64,000 nucleotides of DNA from Acetobacteraceae bacterium AT-5844 (GTDB lineage Bacteria; Pseudomonadota; Alphaproteobacteria; Acetobacterales; Acetobacteraceae). The notes beneath the pieces are model-generated. The model had not been told where the DNA came from. It searched no databases and saw nothing but the letters and a program-made list of their open reading frames with translations. The translations under genes were made by a program, and so were the position numbers. Positions 43,999 through 53,222 of the stretch are shown in pieces (position 1 is the first letter of the stretch; every line of letters begins with the position of its first letter). The DNA is taken from NCBI GenBank assembly GCA_000245075.1, contig JH599922.1, positions 1 to 64,000 on the forward strand. Reading direction: 5' to 3'.

Positions 43999-45168
43999 CT
44001 ACTTCGCTTCCTGAGGAACCCCCCAGCCGACTTCCGACAGTACCTCCGCGGTATGCTCGCCTGCTTCAGGGGTAGGATGCCGAATCATTTTCTCCACACC
44101 CCTCATGTTGACGGGCGAAGACACAACTTCCACCATTCCCAGGCGAGGACTGTTCATCGGCAAGGCCAGGCCCAGATGCCGCACCTGTGGGTCTGCGAAG
44201 ACCTCGTCGATACTATAGATGGGACCGCACGGAATGCCGGCACCTTCGAAAAGTTCGATCCAGTACGCCGAGGGCTGCCTTATCGTCTCAGCCGCGATCG
44301 CGTCGTTGATTGCCACGCGGTCCTGGCTCCGCCCAGCCTGGGTCTTCCACTCCGGCTTCTCCGCCCATTCCGGGTAACCGATAGCGGCGCAGAAGCGGGA
44401 GAACAGCCGAGCCGAACTGGCGGCGATATTGATGTGCCCGTCAGCGGTGGGAAAAACGCCGGTTGGAATGCCAGTAGGATGATCATTACCCGCTTGTTGG
44501 GGCACTTCTCGGTCAATGAGCCAGCGCGCGGCCTGAAAATCCAACATGAACACCTGCACCTCAAGCAGGCTGGTGGTGACCCAGCGGCCAAGATTGGTAC
44601 GTTGCCGCTCAAACAGCGCTGTCATGATTCCAAAGGCCAGCATATTGCCAGCGGTGAGATCCGCGATAGGAATGCCCACCCTTAGGGGCCCCTGACCTGG
44701 CAGGCCAGTGATCGACATCAGCCCACCCATTCCTTGTGCGATCTGGTCGACGCCCGCACGTGCGCCGTAGGGGCCATCCTGACCAAAGCCACTGATACTG
44801 CCATAGACCAAGCGGGGGTTGACTGCATGGACGTCATCCCAGGCGATCTTCAGCCTGTGCTTGACGGAGGGGCGCATATTTTCGACGAGAACGTCGGCGG
44901 TCTCGACAAGGCGCATAAAGGCGGCATGGCCCTCGGCGCTCTTCAAATCCAACTGGATCGCACGCTTGTTCCGGTGCAGGTTCTGAAAGTCAGGGCCGTA
45001 GCGGTTTCCCGCGATGTCCTCTCCTTCAGCCGCGGGGGGCTCGACGCGAATGACGTCGGCGCCCCAGTCGGCCAGATGCCTGACGCAGGTGGGCCCGGCG
45101 CGGGCCAGCGTAAGATCCAACACGCGCAGACCTTGCAGCGGAAGATCGGGAGCCGTCACGCGATCCAT
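43999..45168 (-). CDS. CaiB/BaiF family III CoA-transferase (second copy)
   Basis: 389 residues. Catalytic Asp170 in GIPIADLTAG, with LRVLDLTLARAGPTCVRHLA, RNKRAIQLDLKSAEG and GSISGFGQDGPY all recognisable; the IADLTAG and GQDGPY motifs are closer to succinyl-CoA transferases than those of the copy at 38 kb. It ends 13 bases from the convergent IclR stop. It begins 15 bases after an ABC ATPase gene in the same direction, so it belongs with that transporter. Confidence 0.92.
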   Translation of the reverse strand: MDRVTAPDLPLQGLRVLDLTLARAGPTCVRHLADWGADVIRVEPPAAEGEDIAGNRYGPDFQNLHRNKRAIQLDLKSAEGHAAFMRLVETADVLVENMRPSVKHRLKIAWDDVHAVNPRLVYGSISGFGQDGPYGARAGVDQIAQGMGGLMSITGLPGQGPLRVGIPIADLTAGNMLAFGIMTALFERQRTNLGRWVTTSLLEVQVFMLDFQAARWLIDREVPQQAGNDHPTGIPTGVFPTADGHINIAASSARLFSRFCAAIGYPEWAEKPEWKTQAGRSQDRVAINDAIAAETIRQPSAYWIELFEGAGIPCGPIYSIDEVFADPQVRHLGLALPMNSPRLGMVEVVSSPVNMRGVEKMIRHPTPEAGEHTAEVLSEVGWGVPQEAK

Positions 45169-45182
45169 GCTGTGTCCTCCTG

Positions 45183-46256
45183 TCAGTTCACCACCGCAAT
45201 CTGCCTCGGGTCGATCTCAAGCCAGACTGACTCGCCGACTTCGTGCACCTGTAGGGGAGGCGCCGTTACTCGGAGCGACAGCTCGCTCTCAGCCGGGCGG
45301 ACGACGTAATCCCAGGATTCGCCCAGATAAGTCCTCTGAGCGACCGTTGCCGCAAGGACCGGATGCCCCTCGCGCGATGCCGGTACGCCACGATGCAGCG
45401 CCATGGCTTGTGGTCTGACCGACAGCAGAATGGGCTGGGACAAGTCCGCCGGCGCGCCGCCCAACTGAGCCAGCTTGAGCGCGAAGCCGTCCAATCCCAC
45501 CTCGTCCTTTGACAATCGCCCTTCGAGCAGATTGGTGCGCCCGATGAAGGCGGCAACGAAGCGGGTACGAGGGCGCGTATAAATGACATGCGGTGCATCG
45601 ACTTGCTCGATGCGACCGGCATTCATGACAGCGATCCGATCGGCCGTTGCCATGGCTTCCGCCTGATCATGCGTGACATAGACTGTCGTGAAACGGAATT
45701 CATCGTGAAGGCGCCGGATCTCGAACCGCATCTCCTCCCGGAGATTCGCGTCCAGATTCGACAGCGGCTCATCGAGGAGGAGAACGGTTGGCTGCACAAC
45801 GATCGCACGAGCGAGAGCCACGCGCTGTTGCTGGCCTCCGGAGAGCTCAGCTGGATACCGATCCGCCAATTGGCCGAGACGGACGACATCAAGGACCCGC
45901 ATTGTTCGAGCCCTGACCTCCGACGCCGGCAGCTTCTGCAGCTTGAGGCCGAATGCCACGTTCTCCGAAACAGTCATATTGGGCCAAATGGCATAGCTCT
46001 GAAAAATCATCGACATGCGACGGCGCTCCGGTGGGAGCACAGCACCAGGCGCCGAAAGAACCTGACCGTTCGTGGCGATGCTGCCCGACGTGGGTTCGAC
46101 GAAGCCCGCGATCATGCGTAAGGTCGTGGTCTTACCGCAACCTGACGGGCCTAGGAGGGAAACGAACTCCCCTTCGTCCAGAACCAGATCGACGTTGTCG
46201 ACAACTTTGAGCGGGCCATAGGCCTTGCCGAGGCCGTTGAGTGTCAAACGAGGCAT
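45183..46256 (-). CDS. PotA/FbpC-type ABC transporter ATPase
   Basis: 357 residues. Walker A is GPSGCGKTTTLRMIAGF, the signature is LSGGQQQRVALARA, and Walker B is VLLLDEPLSNLDA. A TOBE-type C-terminal domain follows (residues ~240-357, starting FIGRTNLLEGR). It is 3 bases from the permease gene. This class drives importers for iron(III), polyamines, 2-aminoethylphosphonate and some organic acids. Confidence 0.92.
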   Translation of the reverse strand: MPRLTLNGLGKAYGPLKVVDNVDLVLDEGEFVSLLGPSGCGKTTTLRMIAGFVEPTSGSIATNGQVLSAPGAVLPPERRRMSMIFQSYAIWPNMTVSENVAFGLKLQKLPASEVRARTMRVLDVVRLGQLADRYPAELSGGQQQRVALARAIVVQPTVLLLDEPLSNLDANLREEMRFEIRRLHDEFRFTTVYVTHDQAEAMATADRIAVMNAGRIEQVDAPHVIYTRPRTRFVAAFIGRTNLLEGRLSKDEVGLDGFALKLAQLGGAPADLSQPILLSVRPQAMALHRGVPASREGHPVLAATVAQRTYLGESWDYVVRPAESELSLRVTAPPLQVHEVGESVWLEIDPRQIAVVN

Positions 46257-46259
46257 GGT

Positions 46260-48002
46260 CTAGCTCCTGCGCAGCATAAAGTCCCGGCCGGCGAGCTTCA
46301 TGCCAATTGCGACAAGCACGAGGGTAATGGCAAGAAGAAGGCCGCCGAAGGCAGACAGCACCTCAAAATTTCCAGCCTCACTGAGGTCGTAAAGCAGGAC
46401 AGCCATTGTCCTGGTTCGCGGCCCGACGAGAAAGACCGCCGAGGACAGCTCGCGTGATGCGACGATGAAGACAATAAGCCAGCCGCCGACAAGGCTCCGA
46501 AGGATTAGCGGTGCCGTGATTTTGCGTACGGTGAACAGTCGCCCGCCGCCCAGAATGCGAGACGCTTCTTCCATCTCCGGATGGACAGCCCGGACTGCGC
46601 CCGAGGCATTCGCGAATGCGATCGGGAGAAATCTGGCGGTGAACGCGAGAATGATGATCAGCGGTGTTCCATAAAGGGCGATCGGAGGAGAGGCATAGGC
46701 GGCATAAAAGCCTATCGCCATGACAATGCCGGGGATGACGAACGGAGCCATGGCGAGGAAGCCAAGGGCCGAGCCGAAAGGAACAAGTCTGCGCGCCACG
46801 ATATAAGCGACCAGCGCGGCGATGATGACCGCGGCGGTAGCAGCCGCCGTCGAGAACCACAAAGTGTTCCATATGGAAGCCAATGCCATCTCATGGCGGA
46901 AGAGAAGGTAGGTGTAGTTGTCCAGCGTGAAATTCGCCCACGAAAGACCATTGCCCCAGGCCCGCGCGAAGGAAGCCTGGAGAAGGACAGCCACAGGCAT
47001 GACGACTGCGAGGGCGCCGACTATGGCGCAGTAGGCAAAGGCAGGCCAGCGCCAGGCTCCGAGCCGCACATCCCGCCGTTCTCCGCCTTTACCGGTCTGC
47101 GAGACATATCCCTTCCGGGCCAGCAGGCGCTTCTGAGCTCCGATGATTGCCATCGTGATCAGCAGGAGCGGCATGGCATATGCCGCCGCGACCTCAACTC
47201 GCACTGGATATTCAAAGAACTGCCAAAGCTGCGTCGTCACGACATTGATGCGCGCCGGAATGCCGATGATCGCCGGGGTACCGAAAAGCGCGATAGTCTC
47301 CAGGAAAACCACGATGAGGCCGCCGAGGATAGAAGGCCAAACAAGCGGCAGCGTAACCTTCATCGTCGCGGTCCAGGTGCCAGCGCCGAGAATATTTGCT
47401 GCGTCTTCCATCTCAGACGAAATCAGATCCAACGCGGCCTTGACGAAGATGAAGATGAGCGGGAACGAGTGAAGGGCGATGACAAGCGTCAGACCGGTGA
47501 AGCTATAGACGTTCACCAGGGGGCCGCTCGCGCCGGTGATCCATCGCCAGGCCTGATTGATGAAGCCGGAGTTTGGTCCCGCCAGGAGGATCCATCCTAC
47601 CGCGCCGAGATAAGGCGGCATGATGAACGCACCCATGACCATAGCCCAGGTCAGTCCTTTCCCTGGCATATCGGTGCGCGAGACTGCCCACGCCATCGGG
47701 ATGGCAAACACTGCCGAAAGCATTGCGGCACAAGTGCCAAGGAAAAGGGAGTTGAGAAGGGCCTCCAGGTATCGTGCCCGACCGTAAGCAGCGAGGTAGT
47801 TGGCGAAAGTGAACACGCCGCTGCCCTGCTTCTCGAAGCTTACGAGAAGGAGCTTGCCGATGGGGACTGCCACAAGGAAGAGGAGAACCGCCACCAGGAG
47901 AAGCCACAGGAGGGCGGAGGGCTCGAGATATCGCAGCCTTGCCAAAACCCCGGGCGGGCGAGCGCTGACTGCTGGCGAAGGCAAGGTGGCGGTCTCGTTC
48001 AT
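46260..48002 (-). CDS. double-length ABC permease (FbpB/ThiP type)
   Basis: 580 residues made of two fused permease halves of about six membrane segments each. Both coupling loops are present: EDAANILGAGTWTATMKVTL in the first half and EEASRILGGGRLFTVRKITA in the second. The ATG used (MNETATLPSP) avoids a 36-residue unlike extension from an upstream ATG. Sits between the receptor and ATPase genes. Confidence 0.92.
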   Translation of the reverse strand: MNETATLPSPAVSARPPGVLARLRYLEPSALLWLLLVAVLLFLVAVPIGKLLLVSFEKQGSGVFTFANYLAAYGRARYLEALLNSLFLGTCAAMLSAVFAIPMAWAVSRTDMPGKGLTWAMVMGAFIMPPYLGAVGWILLAGPNSGFINQAWRWITGASGPLVNVYSFTGLTLVIALHSFPLIFIFVKAALDLISSEMEDAANILGAGTWTATMKVTLPLVWPSILGGLIVVFLETIALFGTPAIIGIPARINVVTTQLWQFFEYPVRVEVAAAYAMPLLLITMAIIGAQKRLLARKGYVSQTGKGGERRDVRLGAWRWPAFAYCAIVGALAVVMPVAVLLQASFARAWGNGLSWANFTLDNYTYLLFRHEMALASIWNTLWFSTAAATAAVIIAALVAYIVARRLVPFGSALGFLAMAPFVIPGIVMAIGFYAAYASPPIALYGTPLIIILAFTARFLPIAFANASGAVRAVHPEMEEASRILGGGRLFTVRKITAPLILRSLVGGWLIVFIVASRELSSAVFLVGPRTRTMAVLLYDLSEAGNFEVLSAFGGLLLAITLVLVAIGMKLAGRDFMLRRS

Positions 48003-48152
48003 CGTGGCGCCATGTCCCCATGATGTCGTGCTGAATACAACGCCGCCGCCACGCCCCGCTGGTGCTCTGCTCCAGCACGCAGGGCGGCGGATGAAGCAGG
48101 AAGAGACCACTGGCGTGGCACGCGCGCCCAGAAACTCTCGTTACGCCTGCCG

Positions 48153-49208
48153 CTAGACACCAAAAATGTCGCGCCAGCGCTCCTTGACCTCCTGGGCTCC
48201 CGCCTCGACCTCGTCAGGGGAAGGAGTGATCAGGGGAATGGTATTCAGCGGGCGCGAGCCGGGTACCGGCGGCACTTCCGGCCGCAGAGACTCTGCGAAG
48301 AATGCACTTGCGGCCCGGTAATATGCAGGGCTCGTTGCAAACTCCATGAAGAGTTTTGCGGCATTCGCATGCGGAGCATCTTTCATTGCACCGGTAGGTG
48401 CCGGAACAGCGAGCGTGCCGTCCGTCGGATAAATCATCGTCAGCGGATTGCCACGAGAGATACTGAGAAGTGCCGAAGCGGACGAAAGTCCTGCGCCAAT
48501 CAGCCGTTCTCCCGCATTGATGGCGGTCACAGGATCGGCGCTCGACCGTCCAATCAAAGGACGATTGCGTTCAAGCTGCTTGAGATAATCCCAGCCGTAG
48601 GCTTTCTGCATCATAAGGCACCATGCCGTGATAGCCCCGCTATACCCGGGATGCCCGATCGCGATTTTATCGCGCCAGCGCGGGTCGATCAGGTCCTTCC
48701 AGCTCTTCGGCGCCTCAGCCTCAGTGACATTTGTGCTGTGACGGCCCATAGCATACAGACCCAGATAGGTTATCTGGAAGAATCCATCTGGGTCGCCTGC
48801 ATTCCGCGCGGCCTCTATCAGGCCGGATGCGTTGAGGGGCTTATAAGATAGAAGGCGACCTTCACGCTTGAGGAATGCGCAATGGCTGTAATCGGTTGAA
48901 CTGAATACGTCGCACTGAGATACGCGTGCCCGCATATCCTGCGCCAGGCGCTGAAACGCGACTTGGGATGTACTGCGAACGACATTCACTTTGATGCCAG
49001 GGAAGCGCTCCGTGAAAGCGCGGCCAATCGCCTCAGACGGCTCGGCCTGCATCTGGCCCGTATACCAAGTGATTTCGCCGTCTCGTTTGGCTGCTTCGTA
49101 TAGTTCCTGCTCATGTGGCAGTAGTGATTCAGCTCTAGCTTTCAGCGCGGCCGTCGCTGGAACTACAGCAACGGACGCCAGCAGCAGGCGCCTGCTGATC
49201 ATCGCCAT
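48153..49208 (-). CDS. FbpA-like ABC transporter substrate-binding protein
   Basis: 351 residues, exported through MAMISRRLLLASVAVVPATA. The mature start has LYEAAKRDGEITWYTGQMQA and FTERFPGIKVNVVRSTSQVA, the common pattern of family 1/6-like iron and organic-ion receptors. A YY pair (SPAYYRAASAFF) occurs near the end, but it is not where FbpA uses tyrosines for iron, and the mid-protein iron-site sequence is not evident. The operon carries CoA enzymes, so iron is not the obvious ligand. AGGGAGGAAACG precedes the ATG chosen. Confidence 0.9.
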   Translation of the reverse strand: MAMISRRLLLASVAVVPATAALKARAESLLPHEQELYEAAKRDGEITWYTGQMQAEPSEAIGRAFTERFPGIKVNVVRSTSQVAFQRLAQDMRARVSQCDVFSSTDYSHCAFLKREGRLLSYKPLNASGLIEAARNAGDPDGFFQITYLGLYAMGRHSTNVTEAEAPKSWKDLIDPRWRDKIAIGHPGYSGAITAWCLMMQKAYGWDYLKQLERNRPLIGRSSADPVTAINAGERLIGAGLSSASALLSISRGNPLTMIYPTDGTLAVPAPTGAMKDAPHANAAKLFMEFATSPAYYRAASAFFAESLRPEVPPVPGSRPLNTIPLITPSPDEVEAGAQEVKERWRDIFGV

Positions 49209-49251
49209 CGTTTCCTCCCTTTGGCCGGCGGATCTGCGTCCGTCTTGGCCT

Positions 49252-50064
49252 TCAGCTTCCGATAAATTGCGGCGATCGCTTCTCCATGAAAGCGCGGCGC
49301 CCTTCGGCATAGTCCCGGCTGTCGAAACACGCGCGATTCAACGCTTCTACCGCTTCGCGATCATGCCGCGACGGATCACCAGCGATCTGGTCGATTGCTA
49401 TCTTTGACGCGCGGATCGAAAGGGGAGCGTTACGCGCTATGTCCCGAGCAATGCCTATGACGGTCGTTTCCAGTATCTCCGCCGGAACCACCCGGTTTAC
49501 CAAGCCATGAGAAAGAGCCTCCGCTGCATCTAGCTGCCGGCCCGTGAACAATATCTCCTTGGCAATCGCGGGGCCGGCCAGGGCGGTAAGCCTCACCAGG
49601 CTTTCATAGCCATAGGCGATGCCAAGCTTCGCAGCCGGAATTCCAAAGCGGCTGTCGTCTGACGCGATGCGCAGATCTGCCATCAGCGCAGTGGCATAAC
49701 CGCCACCGATGCAGAAGCCCTGTATCATTGCAATCAGTGGCTTCTCCATGGAAGTCAGCTTCTGGCGTGCGGAAGAGGATCGCTTATCGTATTCCGCTTG
49801 CGCATCAGCGTTGGCACGGGCTTTCTCGAATTCGCTGATATCTGCACCCGCAGCGAATGCCTTGCCGCCGGCGCCATGCATAACAACCACGCGCACGGCT
49901 GGGTCCAGGGCAAAATCCTGCGCCGCAGCAGCAATTGCGTCCCACATTGCAAGGGAGATCGCATTGCGCTTCTCGGGCTGGTTGATGGTGATCCAACCGA
50001 TACCGTCTCCCCGCCTCGTCAGGATCTTTGCCTCGGCATTTCCGCTGTCTGGATGCATGTCCAT
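49252..50064 (-). CDS. enoyl-CoA hydratase/isomerase-superfamily protein lacking both catalytic glutamates
   Basis: 270 residues, crotonase fold. The CoA/oxyanion segments are intact (HGAGGKAFAAGADISEF; QGFCIGGGYATALMADLRIA). Aligned to rat crotonase GGGCEL and QPE, the two catalytic glutamates (144 and 164) are Ala124 and Ala144 here. GIAYGYESL follows. It is therefore unlikely to be a standard hydratase and may be a decarboxylase, hydrolase or other crotonase-fold enzyme. It is divergent from a GntR regulator and 43 bases upstream of the FbpA-like receptor gene, probably in one transcription unit. Confidence 0.85.
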   Translation of the reverse strand: MDMHPDSGNAEAKILTRRGDGIGWITINQPEKRNAISLAMWDAIAAAAQDFALDPAVRVVVMHGAGGKAFAAGADISEFEKARANADAQAEYDKRSSSARQKLTSMEKPLIAMIQGFCIGGGYATALMADLRIASDDSRFGIPAAKLGIAYGYESLVRLTALAGPAIAKEILFTGRQLDAAEALSHGLVNRVVPAEILETTVIGIARDIARNAPLSIRASKIAIDQIAGDPSRHDREAVEALNRACFDSRDYAEGRRAFMEKRSPQFIGS

Positions 50065-50153
50065 TACGGGCGTCCGCTTGCTGTCCTACGAAGATTGTTG
50101 CCATCCCGTATTCGCAATGTAAACAATAATCCGGCGTCCGGGGTCCCGCCGGA

Positions 50154-50177
50154 TTTATTGTGCATCTGCACAATAAA
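50154..50177. promoter_or_regulatory. 24-bp palindromic operator upstream of GntR gene
   Basis: TTTATTGTGCA (50154-50164) and TGCACAATAAA (50167-50177) are perfect inverted copies with a 2-base centre. It lies in the divergent gap of 151 bp, about 90 bases before the crotonase-like start and 38 before the GntR start. An FCD regulator autoregulating and controlling both operons would bind here. Confidence 0.65.
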
Positions 50178-50215
50178 ATCTGTAACCGCTTTCGTCAGTT
50201 TGAGGCACCTTTCAA

Positions 50216-50947
50216 ATGTCAACAATGGCGCGGGCAATCCGGGTCCGTCCTCTCAGCGACACAGTCAAAGCGTCGTTAGAGGCGCTTATCGCCAGCGGGG
50301 AATTGCCACCGGGAGCGCGCCTCAACGAAGTCATGCTCGCGAAGCGCTTAGGGGTCAGCCGAGGGCCTGTGCGGGAGGCTGCGCGGGCGTTGGAGAAGAC
50401 GGGCCTTGTGACGGTGATTTTGAATCGCGGCGCCTTCGTCCGCAGCATGGATATCGATGAAGCGATGAAGGTCTACGAGCTCAACTCGGTTCTGTTGGGC
50501 TACGCTGCAGCGCGGCTGGCCGTCGCTTGTACAGCGGAGCAGGCAATGTGCCTCCGGGCGCTTGTTCAGGACATGGACCAGGCCATCTCTTCCGAAGATA
50601 AGGACGCCTTCTTCGCGGCAAATGTCCTCTTTCACGAGAGAATACTTGCCTTCAGTGGCAACGAGGTTGTCGAGCAGGTCTACCGGGAACATACGCGGAA
50701 GCTGCTGCTGCTGCGTCGGCGATCCTTTGACCGCGTCGGCAGCATGGCGGAGGCCAACGCGGAGCATCGCCATCTCCTGGATGCAATTTTGGCAGGTGAT
50801 CCGGTTCTCGCAAGGCAAATCGGGGAGGCGCATACTCGCTCGGGAAGAGCTCGGTTCCTGACAGCCATTGATTACCGAGACAGGGTTAAGCGGGCTTCCA
50901 CCGACGGCTCGACTCCCCTCGCTCAAACGGACGAAAAGGAGGATTGA
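50216..50947 (+). CDS. GntR-family regulator, FCD subfamily
   Basis: 243 residues. LIASGELPPGARLNEVMLAK and LGVSRGPVREAARALEKTGL make the GntR winged helix; the FCD domain includes FHERILAFSGNEVVEQVY and AEHRHLLDAILAGD with metal- or ligand-binding histidines. A second ATG three codons in is also possible. Only 3 bases separate it from the TIM-barrel isomerase gene, so the two are co-transcribed. Confidence 0.9.
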   Translation: MSTMARAIRVRPLSDTVKASLEALIASGELPPGARLNEVMLAKRLGVSRGPVREAARALEKTGLVTVILNRGAFVRSMDIDEAMKVYELNSVLLGYAAARLAVACTAEQAMCLRALVQDMDQAISSEDKDAFFAANVLFHERILAFSGNEVVEQVYREHTRKLLLLRRRSFDRVGSMAEANAEHRHLLDAILAGDPVLARQIGEAHTRSGRARFLTAIDYRDRVKRASTDGSTPLAQTDEKED

Positions 50948-50950
50948 CCA

Positions 50951-51784
50951 ATGGCGCTATTGGAGAGAATTGGCATCGACTTCGGTCGCCGTCTACCGTT
51001 GGAACAGGCGATTGCCTGGGCCGCAGGGCATGCCGTGCGCTTTATCGATGTGCAGTTGGACACAGGGCAGAATCGCGTCTCAGAGATCAGTGATGGCCGC
51101 GCGTCCGCGATTCGCCGGCAGCGCGAGGAGGCCGGGGTAACACTGGGTCTTCATACCCTTTCAGCGGTCAATGTTGCCGAGTACTCGCCATTTGTTTCAG
51201 AGGCCGTCGACGAGTACATGCGCGCCTACATCGATGTCGCGCCGAAGCTGGGAGCGTCCTGGATTGTTGTGCATGCGGGTTATCATTTCACGGCAGACGT
51301 TAAGCCACGCATGGAGGCGGGACGCGACCGCCTGAAGAGAATGGCTGAGTATGCCGAGAAGCGAGGCGCACGGCTCTTGCTCGAGAATCTAAACAAGGAA
51401 CCAGTGGATGCTGAGGTTCACTACCTCGCCCACACGATTGAGGAATGGCATTACTACTACTCTTCCATTCAATCCCCGGCGCTTGCTCTTTCTTTCACCG
51501 CTAATCACGCGCATCTCATGCCGGAGGGGGTGCAGGGTTTTGTTGATTCGATCCCACTGGAGCGGGTCGAGGAGGTTCGCCTGGCGGATTGCTTCCGCAA
51601 CGGCCACGAACAGCATCTGCGGCCGGGAGAAGGGGATTTCGACTTTGGCGCCCTGTTCTCTCTGCTTGAGGGACGCGGTTACAAGGGGCACTACATGAAT
51701 GCCTTTGGCACCATCGAAGATATGGAACAAGCTCGGCATGATATGGTGAGGATGGCACAGGGCGCGATGGTTGAGTCGCGGTAG
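50951..51784 (+). CDS. sugar phosphate isomerase/epimerase-like TIM-barrel protein
   Basis: 277 residues, AP-endonuclease-2 type barrel. WIVVHAGYH (metal-site histidine), LLLENLNKEP (glutamate), SFTANHAHLMP (histidine) and EVRLADCFRNGHEQHLRPGEGDFDFG (acidic and histidine ligands in two parts) line up with the family's metal site. Such enzymes isomerise or dehydrate sugars, inositols or hydroxyacids, and some act on 3-dehydroshikimate. No membrane segment or signal. Confidence 0.85.
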   Translation: MALLERIGIDFGRRLPLEQAIAWAAGHAVRFIDVQLDTGQNRVSEISDGRASAIRRQREEAGVTLGLHTLSAVNVAEYSPFVSEAVDEYMRAYIDVAPKLGASWIVVHAGYHFTADVKPRMEAGRDRLKRMAEYAEKRGARLLLENLNKEPVDAEVHYLAHTIEEWHYYYSSIQSPALALSFTANHAHLMPEGVQGFVDSIPLERVEEVRLADCFRNGHEQHLRPGEGDFDFGALFSLLEGRGYKGHYMNAFGTIEDMEQARHDMVRMAQGAMVESR

Positions 51785-52088
51785 GTCCGTGCCGACGGCT
51801 GCGACCTGACTTACAAGGCGGCAACCAGACTGCCCGTTGCGGTGGACGGGAGGCCTGCGTGCGCGTCAATATCTTCAGCTACTAGCGCTCCTGCTTAGCG
51901 TTGCCGGAGTAAGGGCACGCGTTAGAGACTGCACTGCTCGGTGGTGATGCCGGTGTTCTGACGACCCACCCCCTCTTTTTCCCGTTGCGCGTCGGCGGTG
52001 CCGCCCGAATCGTGGCTCTCTGAAGAGAGCGCATAGTGATATAGTGGTCAGTTCTAGTGTCACTGGCATTCAGGCGAGACCGGGCGGG
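51785..52088. other. 304-bp spacer before LysR gene
   Basis: No gene seen. A perfect hairpin GCTCTC-TGAA-GAGAGC lies at 52015-52030. AGTGATATAGTGGTCAG and TAGTGTCACT (about 52034-52062) have LysR-like symmetry around the promoter of the LysR gene. A polypyrimidine run lies near 51967-51982. Confidence 0.35.
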
Positions 52089-53084
52089 ATGAATCTGCGG
52101 CAACTCCGCTACTTTGCGCAGACAGTCGAAGCGGGGAATATTACCCGGGCAGCGGCTCAGCTTTTTGTCGCGCAGCCTGGCCTCGGCCAACAGATACGGC
52201 AGTTGGAGGAGGAGCTGGGCGTTGCCTTGCTGCAACGCCACTCCCGCGGAGTCACGCCGACGGCGGCGGGGCAGATCCTGTACGAGCGGACGTGTGACAT
52301 TTTGCGCATGGTCGAAGATACCGGGCGTGAGGTCAAAGCCGCCGGCGGCGCGCAGCGGGAGAATATTGCGCTGGGCATGACCAATGGGGTGACCAACCTG
52401 CTTGGCGCGGAGATCATGCTCGCGGCCCGGGCTCAGTTACCCGGTGTGCAGCTTCTGCTCGTGGAGAAGCAGACGCTGATGCTGATCGACGCACTGGAGC
52501 GTGACGAGCTTGACTTGGCTGTTACCTACGATGTCGCTGATCGGCCCGGCCTGTTGCGGGTGCCGCTGCTGGAGGATGAACTGCTGCTCGTCAGCGCCGC
52601 CGGCCCCGACGTCACGGACGCGCCAGTGACGTTCCAGGAAGCGCTGCGTCACGACCTCGTCCTGGGCGGGGAGCGCGACGGCCTGCGTCAGTTGGTGCAG
52701 GGAACGGCTGATCGTCTCGCGGTTCCGTTCCGGCTGGCCTATGAGGCGAGTTCCGTCGCCGCCATTCGGAGCCTGCTGCTGAAGGAACCGGTAGCAACGA
52801 TCATGGCCTATGGCAGCGCGGTGGAGGATATCCGCGCGGGGCGGTTGGTCGGGCGGCGGATCGGCGCACCGCCGCTGAAGCGCACGCTCTATCTGGTCCG
52901 GTCCCTGCGTCGGGCCCTCTTCCTGAACGAGTCCGCGCTGATCGACCTGCTAGGCCGGGCGATGCTGCAACTGGTGGACGCCATGTGCCCCTTGGCACGG
53001 GCCCTGCCCAGCCTCTCGGCGCCGCTGTCCCAGACGGTAGACCGCCTCTCTGTGCCGCTGGAGGCCGAAAAGCCACCGAGTTGA
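52089..53084 (+). CDS. LysR-family transcriptional regulator
   Basis: 331 residues. MNLRQLRYFAQTVEAGNITR and QPGLGQQIRQLEEELGVALL make the LysR helix-turn-helix; a periplasmic-binding-like effector domain follows. This resembles the Nac/Cbl-like LysR group. An ATG 15 codons upstream is less likely. It runs in the same direction as the six-gene operon that follows and is the likely regulator. Confidence 0.9.
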   Translation: MNLRQLRYFAQTVEAGNITRAAAQLFVAQPGLGQQIRQLEEELGVALLQRHSRGVTPTAAGQILYERTCDILRMVEDTGREVKAAGGAQRENIALGMTNGVTNLLGAEIMLAARAQLPGVQLLLVEKQTLMLIDALERDELDLAVTYDVADRPGLLRVPLLEDELLLVSAAGPDVTDAPVTFQEALRHDLVLGGERDGLRQLVQGTADRLAVPFRLAYEASSVAAIRSLLLKEPVATIMAYGSAVEDIRAGRLVGRRIGAPPLKRTLYLVRSLRRALFLNESALIDLLGRAMLQLVDAMCPLARALPSLSAPLSQTVDRLSVPLEAEKPPS

Positions 53085-53120
53085 GGCAGCCTCCTGCCAT
53101 AAGCCGGGCTTTGGGCTGGT

Positions 53121-53131
53121 AGAATCATTCT
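53121..53131. promoter_or_regulatory. short perfect palindrome in operon leader
   Basis: AGAAT-C-ATTCT in the 138-bp gap between the LysR gene and the operon starting at 53223. It is short and may be chance, but it is the only exact symmetry in this spacer. Confidence 0.2.
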
Positions 53132-53222
53132 GATTTGGACAGATCTTCGCCTCGCACTCCATCGTTCCGCGTGAACCGGCGAGCCACCAAAGCCGCCGGG
53201 CCAAGGAGGAGAGGTGGGGTCC

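Noticed and set aside
46581-48023. A 480-codon plus-strand frame opposite the double permease gene
   Set aside because: Low-complexity charged translation; the minus strand encodes a membrane protein with two coupling loops.
48153-49208. Calling the FbpA-like protein an iron receptor
   Set aside because: The family motif is present, but the iron-ligand tyrosine pair is not seen in its usual place and the operon encodes CoA enzymes.
49252-50064. Calling the crotonase-fold protein enoyl-CoA hydratase outright
   Set aside because: Both catalytic glutamates are alanine.
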